The notes under the pieces are model-generated. The model was given only the letters and a program-made list of their open reading frames with translations. It did no database searches and had not been told where the DNA came from. From an uncultured Eubacteriales bacterium (GTDB taxonomy: Bacteria; Bacillota; Clostridia; Oscillospirales; CAG-272), in contig CAKRQL010000020.1 of NCBI GenBank assembly GCA_934393265.1, forward strand, positions 1 through 64,000: a stretch of DNA of 64,000 nucleotides. Reading direction: 5' to 3'. Made by a program: the position numbers and the translations under genes. Below are positions 55,101 to 63,170 of this stretch, one piece after another. How positions within the stretch are numbered: position 1 is the stretch's first letter; the number at the start of each line of letters is the position of its first letter.

Positions 55101-55539
55101 CGGAATGATCGGCGGAAAGTTTGATTTCAGCTCCGCGTCTCTCGTTGAGATGATGCGCGAGTTCAGGGGGCTTTCAGCCTATGAGAAATATCTCCTCTAC
55201 GGTCTCGATTCCGAGCAGCTCTATTACCTCGGAATAGTGCTTTACCTGAGCAACACCTACCCGGATACAAAGGTATCGACACTCGCCCACTCGCTTATGC
55301 TTGTAGAGGTTTACCACTACACGTATCTTCAGAACCCGACGGCTACCGTAACCCTTGATGACGGAAGCGTCAAGACTGTAAAGGAGATTCTCCTTGAGAC
55401 GTGGTATTCCTTTGAATCTGACACCGAGAACGGCTATCAGACCCTGACGACCGAGGAGCAGGCAATATTTGATGAATACTTCGCGGAAATGACAGAGTAT
55501 TACAGAGGAGAGTGCAACAAAATCTCCGCAGAACAGTAA
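52195..55539 (+). CDS. Large lipoprotein with N-terminal Ig-like domains, otherwise unknown
   Basis: The 1,114-residue extracellular lipoprotein has a signal peptide ending AVSC (C24). Residues about 30-270 form two or three bacterial Ig-like (Big_3-type) domains, with Y-x-x-G-x-x-L-x-L and T-V-T-F/V-V-P patterns. The remaining 830 or so residues are mainly helical, rich in Tyr, Asp, Glu and Leu, with no domain I recognise and no repeats. AAAGGAA precedes the ATG. It sits between the LRR lipoprotein and the LRR-subtilase, 34 bases after the former and separated from the latter by a hairpin. It may be a scaffold or ligand-binding component of the same surface system; this is inferred from position only. 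Confidence 0.85.
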   Translation: MRKRISSLLVCLLVLSLLAFAVSCGSVKELKVEKEPQRTYVLGSELNLSGGSLSADGKSVSMTSEDVTVEGYDKDKEGEQTLTFTYKGVKTEMSVTVVPRIRTAEQYIYFVGESMDAVALRMRVTKDDGTSFTISAGDEGVTVTGFDSSSAKDALTLHVTCRDAGVDYEGDITVSVMTPGVTFRQPRKTEYGSHEAALDSTGASLTLKNADGKTTRNIKLTDITLEGFDPTLATAENPSVKETIRVIFGGRELATFEITVKYSDVSRIHDETSAMRALDWSHFEATKNDKMYLPEGATEEMGKSAMNLLALWYSLSDKDAAAVPNEDIEAVARLAAIYGYNTWTEAVNRAYKNVFKIDVGDITYTCVNRDDAVTGLAKLRAAEDDDTKLVLSYGSLLKNAKLTARCGETVIYKGAKAEDDYGQLTDVTLTVADLMTVIYDSTYFNKVASLLEKMINLGDILTVPAEWTTEGLADYKTSIDNTYNAVLEIYLNDTATSEVYEIVNNWRGNKDLFEILYRFYFSEYKSTDSTVSGAADKKIDKLVELYLPGVMNELHAAAAMAQLMQNFMASAKQSYSGESGGYPPIMESTYFFVLYDKVVEKSNEVFALKDEMYSALYTRVFSGIVLRMQWGDCGYYDLLGSSALDEASLEVLKAYHKLWLDVDNDESYVLTADFSTKVADMFRAFIELTPNRQYRLLSAINYLYEENRLPSMVLYPNDGVGLTSEFASFIYAYFYDILGVDIKATTESDIQLVFENLMIAVETYANGDWDNFGKFMTESLAKYDALSPTDRTKVDDSLGFAMDKYKKIFDMFTVTTDDKGNTKATFKQITLDAKYREIFDKLNAELSQIESARLFIDGYIAELTGQSIPLYVAYLASYERVRAYVDEILASGDENVLRAFYYQPTGDSADLPMFDSVYEAEGAYKRYLLMLGVGEDNYANENTVNLRKFLSKYADYFWDSVVLKYPSFNGMIGGKFDFSSASLVEMMREFRGLSAYEKYLLYGLDSEQLYYLGIVLYLSNTYPDTKVSTLAHSLMLVEVYHYTYLQNPTATVTLDDGSVKTVKEILLETWYSFESDTENGYQTLTTEEQAIFDEYFAEMTEYYRGECNKISAEQ

Positions 55540-55551
55540 ATCGTGGTCCAA

Positions 55552-55587
55552 TGAAATTCTGCCACGCCGCCGCGGCGGTGTGGCAGA
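55552..55587. other. Strong intercistronic hairpin
   Basis: TGAAAT is followed by a 13-bp stem (55558-55570 with 55575-55587, one G-U pair) capped by a CGCG loop. No T-tract follows, so it is not a standard terminator. It may process or stabilise mRNA between the two genes. The TGAAAT prefix resembles the hairpin repeat family at 133-240. Confidence 0.7.
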
Positions 55588-55613
55588 CGGAAAAGCAATA
55601 ATCGGAGGATAAT

Positions 55614-58600
55614 ATGAAAAAACGCACAAACCGCGTGCTGACATCGGTAATAATATCGCTTATGCTACTTGTCAGCATGACATTCGGCGCCGTGGCGGGC
55701 CTCATGTCGGGGAACGGTGTCTCCGGCGGTCAGCTCGTGAAAACGAGCCTCGACACCGACGAGCTCCGCCGGCAGTACATGTCCGCCGCCATCGCCGAAT
55801 ACATGCGGTACAGCTATTCGGGCGACCGGTGGGTGATAGTCGAGCTCCCGGGCGAAACGCTCTATGACCTTTACGAGAAGAGCAACGGCTATAATTCATT
55901 CAGCGACTTCTGCGCGTCGGAGCAGGGAAAGACCCATCGCGAGGAGCTTGCGGCTTCTCAGAAGAGGTTTCTCTCAAAGCTTGACGCCAACGGAATAGAC
56001 TACACTGTAAAGTACTCCTACACCACACTGATAAGCGGTGTTGCGCTCCGGGTCTCGGGCACGGACTGCCGGAAAATATCAAAGATGGACGGCGTCGGCG
56101 GGGTCTACTTCGCCGAGAGCTACGCAGTGCCGAAGGTCGCGGTGTCCAACAACGCGAACGTCTATTCGACGGGTATTTACAACACCACCGGAATATCATA
56201 CAGCGGAGAGGGAATGGTTGTCGCCATTCTTGATACCGGTCTTGATTACACGCATGAGGCGTTTTCGACCATGCCGACCTCCGATAAAGTATGGACAAAG
56301 GACTACATAAGCTCGGTTGTCGCGTCCGGCAAGCTAAACGCCGCGGCGTCGGCAGACGACCTCTACTACAACAAAAAGGTACCGTATGCGTATGACTATG
56401 CTGACAACGATACGGACGTTTTCCCGCAGTACAGCTCACACGGAACGCACGTTGCGGGTATCGTCGCAGGTAAGAGCAGCTATGTCGTGAACCGCGTGAA
56501 CGGCAAGGAGGAGACCTTTACAGGCGTCGCGCCGGAGGCGCAGCTCGTCATAGGAAAGGTGTTCACGGATAACCTTGACAGCGAGGGGCTCGGCGGTGCG
56601 AACTCCATTGATATTCTCGCCGCGGTAAGCGACTGCGTCGAGCTCGGCGTAGACGTCATAAACATGTCGCTCGGCTCCTCCGCCGGATTCTCCGACGAGA
56701 AGAGCGATAACTTCACAAACTCGGTATATAACCGCGTGCGTGAGGCGGGTATAAGCCTCGTCGTGGCGGCGAGCAACGATTACAGCTCCGGCTTCGGCGG
56801 CGGGAACGGAACAAACCTTGCGACAAACCCCGACAGCGGAACGGTCGGCGCCCCCTCGACGTATGATGCGGCGCTCTCCGTCGCGTCGATAAACGGTCAG
56901 ATGTCCTCGTATGTGTTTGCAAACGGCGACCCCGACCAGATAGCCTTTATAAACGAGTCCTCCGACGGAAACGGCAACCGCAATAACTTTGTCGAGCAGC
57001 TCTACAAGCTGACCGGAAAGAAACCCGGAGAGGCTATGAATTTCAAGTATGTCGTCGTCCCCGGCGTCGGCAGACAGAGCAACTATACAAATACCGTCCG
57101 GCGTGAGCTCGCGGACAAGGCGGGCTACGACGGTACGATAGCACTGGTACAGCGCGGAGACATAAACTTTGCCGACAAGATACAGTTTGCAATGGACAAC
57201 GGTGCCGATGCGTGTATCATTTATAACAACCTCTCGGGTACGATAACGATGTCGCTCGGCGACCTTGATGACCCGATACCGACCTGCTCCATACAGATGG
57301 ACGCGGGAAAAATACTTGTCTCGAACGCAAAGAGGAGCGTCGGCACCGTAACCGTCAGCTCCGCTCTCAAGGCGGGTCCCTTTATGTCTGATTTCTCCTC
57401 CTGGGGACCGACACCCGACCTGCGCCTGCGCCCCGAGATAACCGCGCACGGCGGTGAGATAACCTCTGCCGTCGCCGGCGGATACGATATTTACTCCGGC
57501 ACGTCAATGGCGGCACCGAACATGGCGGGCGCGATAGCGCTGCTCCGCCAGCATCTGAAAAACACAACCTCCTTAACCGGCAAGGAGCTGAACGCCCTTA
57601 TAAATCAGGTGCTCATGAGCACCGCGACAATAGCTCTCAACGAGGACGGTAACCCCTACTCGCCGAGAAAGCAGGGCGCGGGTCTCGCCGGGATAAAGAA
57701 CGCGATAGAGTCCGAGGGCTATATAACCGTCAAGGACGCCAAGGGAAATGTGCTTGACAAGACGAAGGTCGAGCTCCTCGACGACAAGAAGAGAACCGGA
57801 GAATACGAGTTCACGTTTACCGTTCATAATATAAAGGATACCGACGCGACCTACACTCCGGCGACATACGTTATGACCGAGACTCTCGCCTCCGATAACA
57901 AGACGGTTGCCGAGCGGTCGTATATGCTCTCCGACAGCAGGATCGTCTACACCGTGAACGGAAAGACGCACACAGGCAGTATAACGGTTCCGGCAAACGG
58001 AGAAGTCACTGTAAGCGTCAGGATAACCCTCTCCGACGCGGCGAAGAAGTACATCGACAAGAGCTTTAAAAACGGCATGTACGTCGAGGGCTTCGTTTCC
58101 CTCCGTGCAGAGGGAAACACAAAGGTAACCTTAGGGCTTCCTTACCTTGCCTTCTACGGTGACTGGAACGACGCGCCGCTCTTCGATTACAGCGAGTATG
58201 AGCTTGCGGAGAGCCAGAAGGACACCTCTGTTGACCCCGAGGATAAGCTTGTGACCAGTGCGGCGAGCACGCGCGTCATGGGCAGATACTACGATGGAAA
58301 ATATGTTATCCCGATGGGTACGTATATCTACACTCTCGATGATTCGGATGTTCAGATATATCCCGAAAAGGAAAAGATAGCCGTCTCACGCTTTGACACC
58401 GACGGACAGCACACTATCTATGAGCTCTACATGGTCTACGCGGGACTGCTCCGCGGCGCGGCTTACATGGATATTGAGGTAAAGGACGCCGTCACAGGAG
58501 ACGTCATATTCTCCGAAAGACAGGAGAATATCAGAAAGGCGTATGCCGCCGGCGGCGCCGGCACCCCGTCGGCTGTCAATCTTGAGATAAACCCCGCGAC

Positions 58601-61600
58601 GTGGAATCTTGTAAACAACGGTCGCTACACCGTGACCATGAAGGGACAGCTTGACTATCCCGGAGGAGAGAATCCCAACCGCGGAGAGTTCGATTTCGAG
58701 TTCACCGTCGACTATGAAGCCCCGCAGGTAACCGACTACCGGATAAGATACGAGGCTTATACCGAAAACAAGCAGACAAAGTACCGTATATATATGGATG
58801 TAGACGTCTTTGATAACCAGTACGTACAGGACGTCATGCCCTGCTATATACGCGACAACGAGGACGGCACGCGCTCTCTGACCCTTGTGAGCGAGCTCCC
58901 GATACCGGTTTACGGCGGTCGCGGCGAGAAATCCACCGTGACGTTCGAGATAACCGATATATACGAGGATTACGTAAAGACCGGAAAGCTCTACCTCGCG
59001 GTAGAGGATTACGCGATGAACCAGATGACGTACGTCGTAACGGCGTCGGAGGGCATAGGCGAGACGGGCAAGATAACCCTTAACACCGACGCCTTCCTCA
59101 CCGATACCGGAAACGTCGGCTTCAATGCCTCCGGCGACAAGACCTCCTACGGCATCTATGACCTGACGCTCGCTCCCGGTCAGCTCTATGTTCCGTCCGT
59201 AAATGCGCCTGATAACCTCGGCGCCGCGAGAAACCTTACATGGACCGTGAGCACCGGAAACGGATACTTACGCACCTACGGCACGGAGATTTATACGGAG
59301 CCCGGTACGAGCGGAAAGACCGCCACCCTCCGCCTCGTCTACGGCGAGGGAGACGACACGACGGTCTTTGCCGAGGTGAACCTCAGGATAAGCGGCGATG
59401 ACATAACCCCGGGCGAGCCCGAGAACGTCGTCATATCCCCCGTTACCGACGGGGAGTACCGCGTTGTTGATATAAACACTACTCTCGCCGTGACCCTGAA
59501 CCCGAATATGACGATGCCGCTCACCGTGCGCGTCAATCCGTGGTACAGAAACGATGTGAAATTTATCTTCTCATCCTCAAACGATTCGGTGATTTCCGTC
59601 GATGAGTCGGGCGTAGTCACCGCGCATAAGAAGGGCGCGGCGTACATCACCGTGAAGGTCGAGGGGTATCCCCGCCTCGAAAAATCTGTGAGAGTCACCG
59701 TAAACAGTGAGTTCAAGGTGCAGAACTACGTGCTCTACAACTACTACGGCGGCGAGGAATGTATAATTCCCGATGACCTCAATATAACAATGATAGACGA
59801 GGACTGCTTCAAGAACAACACGAGGGTAAAAAGAGTGGTCCTTCCGAAGTCGCTGACGCAGATACCGACCGGCGCGTTCACAGGCTGTACGAACCTTGAA
59901 TATATCGAGATAAACAGCCAGTGCACCACCGTCGGAAATTACGCATTTGACGGCTGCGCGAAGCTGACGACAATCCGCTTCCTGCCCTTTGCCGACAGAA
60001 ACGGCGTCGTATCCGAGGAATTTGAAGGTACGATAACGATAGGGCGCGCGGCTTTCAGAAAGTGCACGTCCCTGACAACCATAGTAAACGAGAAGAGAAT
60101 GACGGCTATTCACGAGTCGGCGTTCGAGGGCTGCACCTCGCTTAGCTCGATTGACCTTTCCTCTCTCCGCTTCGGCGGCAAGAACGCCTTTGCGAAATGC
60201 ACCTCTCTCTCGGAGGTCACGACGAGTGCCGCTACCGATATAGGAGAGGGAATGTTCTCCGGCTGTACCGCTCTCACCTCCTTTGAGCTGAAGGGCGACA
60301 TCCTCCCGGCGAACACATTCAACGGCTGCCGTAATCTCCGCTCCGTGACATTCACCTCCGGTGAGTTCCGCGGGATAGGCGAGCTCGCGCTCGCGAATAC
60401 GGGCATAACCGGGATAACTCTACCAGCCGGAGAATACACGATAGGAAAGGGAGCTTTCAGCTCAGACTCCCGTCTTGCAAAGGTTACGCTCTCCGCCGGC
60501 ACGGTAATCTCCGGTCTTTCGGAGACCCCGTTTGCCTACTGCACATCCTTTACCGAGTTTGAGCTTGACGGAAATGTAAACTATACCGTACATGACGGCA
60601 TGCTTATAAGTGCCGACGGAAAGACGCTCGTCGCCGTTCCGTACGGAAAGACGGGGATAAGTGCGTCCTCGCTCCCCGAGAGCGTGGTTGCCCTCTCCTC
60701 CGGAGTATTCTCCGGTATGAAGGGCGTCACGTCGTGGGATCTTACGGGATATACCTCCGTCGGCGCCTATGCCTTTGCGGGCTCGGGCGTGACGAGCGTG
60801 AACCTCGGCGGGCTCACCGATATTCCGGACGGGCTCTTCTCCGGCTGCCGCAGTCTTACGACACTTACCGGTGCGGAGAACGTGAGGACGGTCGGCGCGT
60901 CGGCGTTTGCCTCCTGCCTTGCTCTTACATCGCTTGATCTTCCCGCGGCAGAAACGGTGGGCGAGGGTGCGTTCCGCTCCTCTGCTCTTACATCCGTCTC
61001 ACTCCCGGAGCTCCGCACCGTCGGTGACAGTGCGTTCCGCGCGACGAAACTGACATCGCTCATCCTCCCGAAGCTCTCTGTGATAGGCTCCTCCGCATTC
61101 TACGGAATGCCGAGTGTCACCGACATAACCGTCGGCGGTGTAACGTCAATGGGAACGACGGTGTTCGTCGCGTCTCCGAAGTTGCGCACCGTTACATTCG
61201 GAGAGGGCACGACCCTTGTCGGCAGCTGTGCGTTCTTTGACCCCAATGCGACCACCGCGGCGTCGTCCTCGCTCGAAAGCGTGACGCTGCCCGCGTCGGT
61301 AAAGACGATAGGCGCATACGCCTTTGCAAACACAAAGATAACCTCAATAGAAATCCCCGGTGTCACGACGATAGGGGAATACGCCTTTGCACAGTGCTCG
61401 TCCCTTACAGACATTGATCTCTCGTCGGTTGTGAATATCGGCGGCCACGCCTTCTACGGCACAAAGCTCACATCGGCTGATCTCGCTCTTGCCGGGACGG
61501 TAGGTGACTACGCATTCTACGGAACTCCGCTGACGTCTGTCACTTTCGGCGCTCTTAAGAGCGTCGGCGAGTACGCCTTCTCTGCGACGAAGCTCACGGA

Positions 61601-63170
61601 GGTGACCCTCCCCGGGACCTTCCGCAACGCATACTATGACTATACGTGGAAAATCTTTGACGAAAAGGGCAACATGACCGGAGAGAAAACGAGACAGCTG
61701 CGCTCCTACGGCGACGGCGCGTTCTCGGCAATCAGCACTCTCCGCAGAATAAACGTTGCGGCATCCGACGGTGACTTCCTCTCGCTTGACGGCGTTCTCT
61801 ATATGCAGAGCGTGGACGGGCTTGTCCTTCTCCAGTACCCGATAGCGCGCGAGGCTAAGAGCTACCGCGTCGCGGACGGGACCGTAATGATAGGTGCCTC
61901 CGCATTCGACTGCCCGGAGAAGTTCTCCGGCGAGAATACCCTTACAGAGATTGAGTTCCCGTACACGCTCCGGAGAATAGGCGAATATGCGTTCTATAAC
62001 TCCACCGTAAAGCATTACACCTTTACGAGCGTCACGGCTCCGGTGCTCCTCTCCAGATATGTGAGCACGAGCCAGTACTCGAGCGGTACTATCCTCGGCG
62101 CAATATTCGGCGACTCCTCGGGCGGAAACGCTCTTGAGTCCACAATCTACTATGCAAACTTCTTTGACTACGCGGCAAAGCGCATCTACAAGGACCTCTT
62201 CAATCCGGATTACTTCGACTCAAAGGACTTCGGTCTCACAATGACGATACCGAAGAACGGAACGGGGTATGATACGGTTATATGGGAGGCGTTCTTCGGA
62301 ACGGTTGAAAAGACCGAGAGTGCGCTCCCGGACGACACGACACACGCGGCAATGGACGCTATCGCCCGTCTTGGGGAAATCCCGCTTGACAGCATAGCCT
62401 CCGCCGGCAGCCTCGCGGAGCTTGACGCCGTCTCGGCGCTCTCCCTCGCGGCTCGCCGCGCCTACAACAAGGTGTCGCTCTCGGAGCAGATAGCACTCTG
62501 CGAGGAGCAGTATAAGCTTCTCCTTAACTACGAGCTCGCAATAAGAAATGCGAAGGAGCGCCTCGGCGCGCCTGTCACGATAGACAAGCTCGAAATATCG
62601 AAAACTCCCGACAGAATACGCTACAAGGCGGGCGAGAGCTTTGACCCGACCGGAATGGTTGTAAAGGTAATTTACTCCGACTCGTCGGAGCTGACGCTCG
62701 GCAACGGAGACTATACGACAGACAAGACCGTGCTCTCCGCGAATGACGACTATGTGACCGTGAGCTACACCGACCGCGGCAAGACCTATTCCGCAAGGGT
62801 GCTGCTGAACGTCGAGAGCACGGGAGACAGCCGCGAGACCCTCGCAGCTCCCGCCGTCAGGATAACCGACGACGGATATGCAGAGTGGGACGCCGTCCCC
62901 GGCGCGACCGGCTATATCTACCGTATAGACGACGGAGATGAGACGACTACCACAGAGCGGCGCGTCCGTCTCGCTGCCGGACAGTCGATAACCGTAAAGG
63001 CTGTCGGCGACGGTTACGCGGACAGCGGGTTCTCGTCGTCCGTGACCTATGAGCAGAGCGGCGGGCTCCCCGTGGCGGTTATCGTGATAATATCCGTCGC
63101 CGCGGCACTTCTCGTATCCGGCGGTGCTGTCCTCGCGGTAATACTCATCAAAAAGAAGAAAGGAAGATGA
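55614..63170 (+). CDS. Cell-surface subtilase (S8) with PA, Ig-like and BspA LRR domains and a C-terminal membrane anchor
   Basis: Predicted secreted, membrane-tethered serine protease of 2,518 residues. An N-terminal signal/membrane segment (about 8-32) precedes an I9-type propeptide (about 45-185). The catalytic domain has D207 (AILDTGLDYTHEAF), H276 (SHGTHVAG) and S631 (SGTSMAAPN), with a PA insert (about 475-575). C5a-peptidase-like beta domains follow, then a Big_2-like domain (about 1272-1362, SVDESGVVTAHKKGAAYITV) and a BspA LRR array (about 1389-2130). The end is a Big_3-like domain (about 2319-2402), a small FN3-like module, a membrane helix (about 2486-2512) and a KKKKGR tail. All catalytic residues are present. 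GGAGG is 5 bases from the ATG. The LRRs may direct it to a substrate or fellow LRR protein. Confidence 0.95.
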   Translation: MKKRTNRVLTSVIISLMLLVSMTFGAVAGLMSGNGVSGGQLVKTSLDTDELRRQYMSAAIAEYMRYSYSGDRWVIVELPGETLYDLYEKSNGYNSFSDFCASEQGKTHREELAASQKRFLSKLDANGIDYTVKYSYTTLISGVALRVSGTDCRKISKMDGVGGVYFAESYAVPKVAVSNNANVYSTGIYNTTGISYSGEGMVVAILDTGLDYTHEAFSTMPTSDKVWTKDYISSVVASGKLNAAASADDLYYNKKVPYAYDYADNDTDVFPQYSSHGTHVAGIVAGKSSYVVNRVNGKEETFTGVAPEAQLVIGKVFTDNLDSEGLGGANSIDILAAVSDCVELGVDVINMSLGSSAGFSDEKSDNFTNSVYNRVREAGISLVVAASNDYSSGFGGGNGTNLATNPDSGTVGAPSTYDAALSVASINGQMSSYVFANGDPDQIAFINESSDGNGNRNNFVEQLYKLTGKKPGEAMNFKYVVVPGVGRQSNYTNTVRRELADKAGYDGTIALVQRGDINFADKIQFAMDNGADACIIYNNLSGTITMSLGDLDDPIPTCSIQMDAGKILVSNAKRSVGTVTVSSALKAGPFMSDFSSWGPTPDLRLRPEITAHGGEITSAVAGGYDIYSGTSMAAPNMAGAIALLRQHLKNTTSLTGKELNALINQVLMSTATIALNEDGNPYSPRKQGAGLAGIKNAIESEGYITVKDAKGNVLDKTKVELLDDKKRTGEYEFTFTVHNIKDTDATYTPATYVMTETLASDNKTVAERSYMLSDSRIVYTVNGKTHTGSITVPANGEVTVSVRITLSDAAKKYIDKSFKNGMYVEGFVSLRAEGNTKVTLGLPYLAFYGDWNDAPLFDYSEYELAESQKDTSVDPEDKLVTSAASTRVMGRYYDGKYVIPMGTYIYTLDDSDVQIYPEKEKIAVSRFDTDGQHTIYELYMVYAGLLRGAAYMDIEVKDAVTGDVIFSERQENIRKAYAAGGAGTPSAVNLEINPATWNLVNNGRYTVTMKGQLDYPGGENPNRGEFDFEFTVDYEAPQVTDYRIRYEAYTENKQTKYRIYMDVDVFDNQYVQDVMPCYIRDNEDGTRSLTLVSELPIPVYGGRGEKSTVTFEITDIYEDYVKTGKLYLAVEDYAMNQMTYVVTASEGIGETGKITLNTDAFLTDTGNVGFNASGDKTSYGIYDLTLAPGQLYVPSVNAPDNLGAARNLTWTVSTGNGYLRTYGTEIYTEPGTSGKTATLRLVYGEGDDTTVFAEVNLRISGDDITPGEPENVVISPVTDGEYRVVDINTTLAVTLNPNMTMPLTVRVNPWYRNDVKFIFSSSNDSVISVDESGVVTAHKKGAAYITVKVEGYPRLEKSVRVTVNSEFKVQNYVLYNYYGGEECIIPDDLNITMIDEDCFKNNTRVKRVVLPKSLTQIPTGAFTGCTNLEYIEINSQCTTVGNYAFDGCAKLTTIRFLPFADRNGVVSEEFEGTITIGRAAFRKCTSLTTIVNEKRMTAIHESAFEGCTSLSSIDLSSLRFGGKNAFAKCTSLSEVTTSAATDIGEGMFSGCTALTSFELKGDILPANTFNGCRNLRSVTFTSGEFRGIGELALANTGITGITLPAGEYTIGKGAFSSDSRLAKVTLSAGTVISGLSETPFAYCTSFTEFELDGNVNYTVHDGMLISADGKTLVAVPYGKTGISASSLPESVVALSSGVFSGMKGVTSWDLTGYTSVGAYAFAGSGVTSVNLGGLTDIPDGLFSGCRSLTTLTGAENVRTVGASAFASCLALTSLDLPAAETVGEGAFRSSALTSVSLPELRTVGDSAFRATKLTSLILPKLSVIGSSAFYGMPSVTDITVGGVTSMGTTVFVASPKLRTVTFGEGTTLVGSCAFFDPNATTAASSSLESVTLPASVKTIGAYAFANTKITSIEIPGVTTIGEYAFAQCSSLTDIDLSSVVNIGGHAFYGTKLTSADLALAGTVGDYAFYGTPLTSVTFGALKSVGEYAFSATKLTEVTLPGTFRNAYYDYTWKIFDEKGNMTGEKTRQLRSYGDGAFSAISTLRRINVAASDGDFLSLDGVLYMQSVDGLVLLQYPIAREAKSYRVADGTVMIGASAFDCPEKFSGENTLTEIEFPYTLRRIGEYAFYNSTVKHYTFTSVTAPVLLSRYVSTSQYSSGTILGAIFGDSSGGNALESTIYYANFFDYAAKRIYKDLFNPDYFDSKDFGLTMTIPKNGTGYDTVIWEAFFGTVEKTESALPDDTTHAAMDAIARLGEIPLDSIASAGSLAELDAVSALSLAARRAYNKVSLSEQIALCEEQYKLLLNYELAIRNAKERLGAPVTIDKLEISKTPDRIRYKAGESFDPTGMVVKVIYSDSSELTLGNGDYTTDKTVLSANDDYVTVSYTDRGKTYSARVLLNVESTGDSRETLAAPAVRITDDGYAEWDAVPGATGYIYRIDDGDETTTTERRVRLAAGQSITVKAVGDGYADSGFSSSVTYEQSGGLPVAVIVIISVAAALLVSGGAVLAVILIKKKKGR

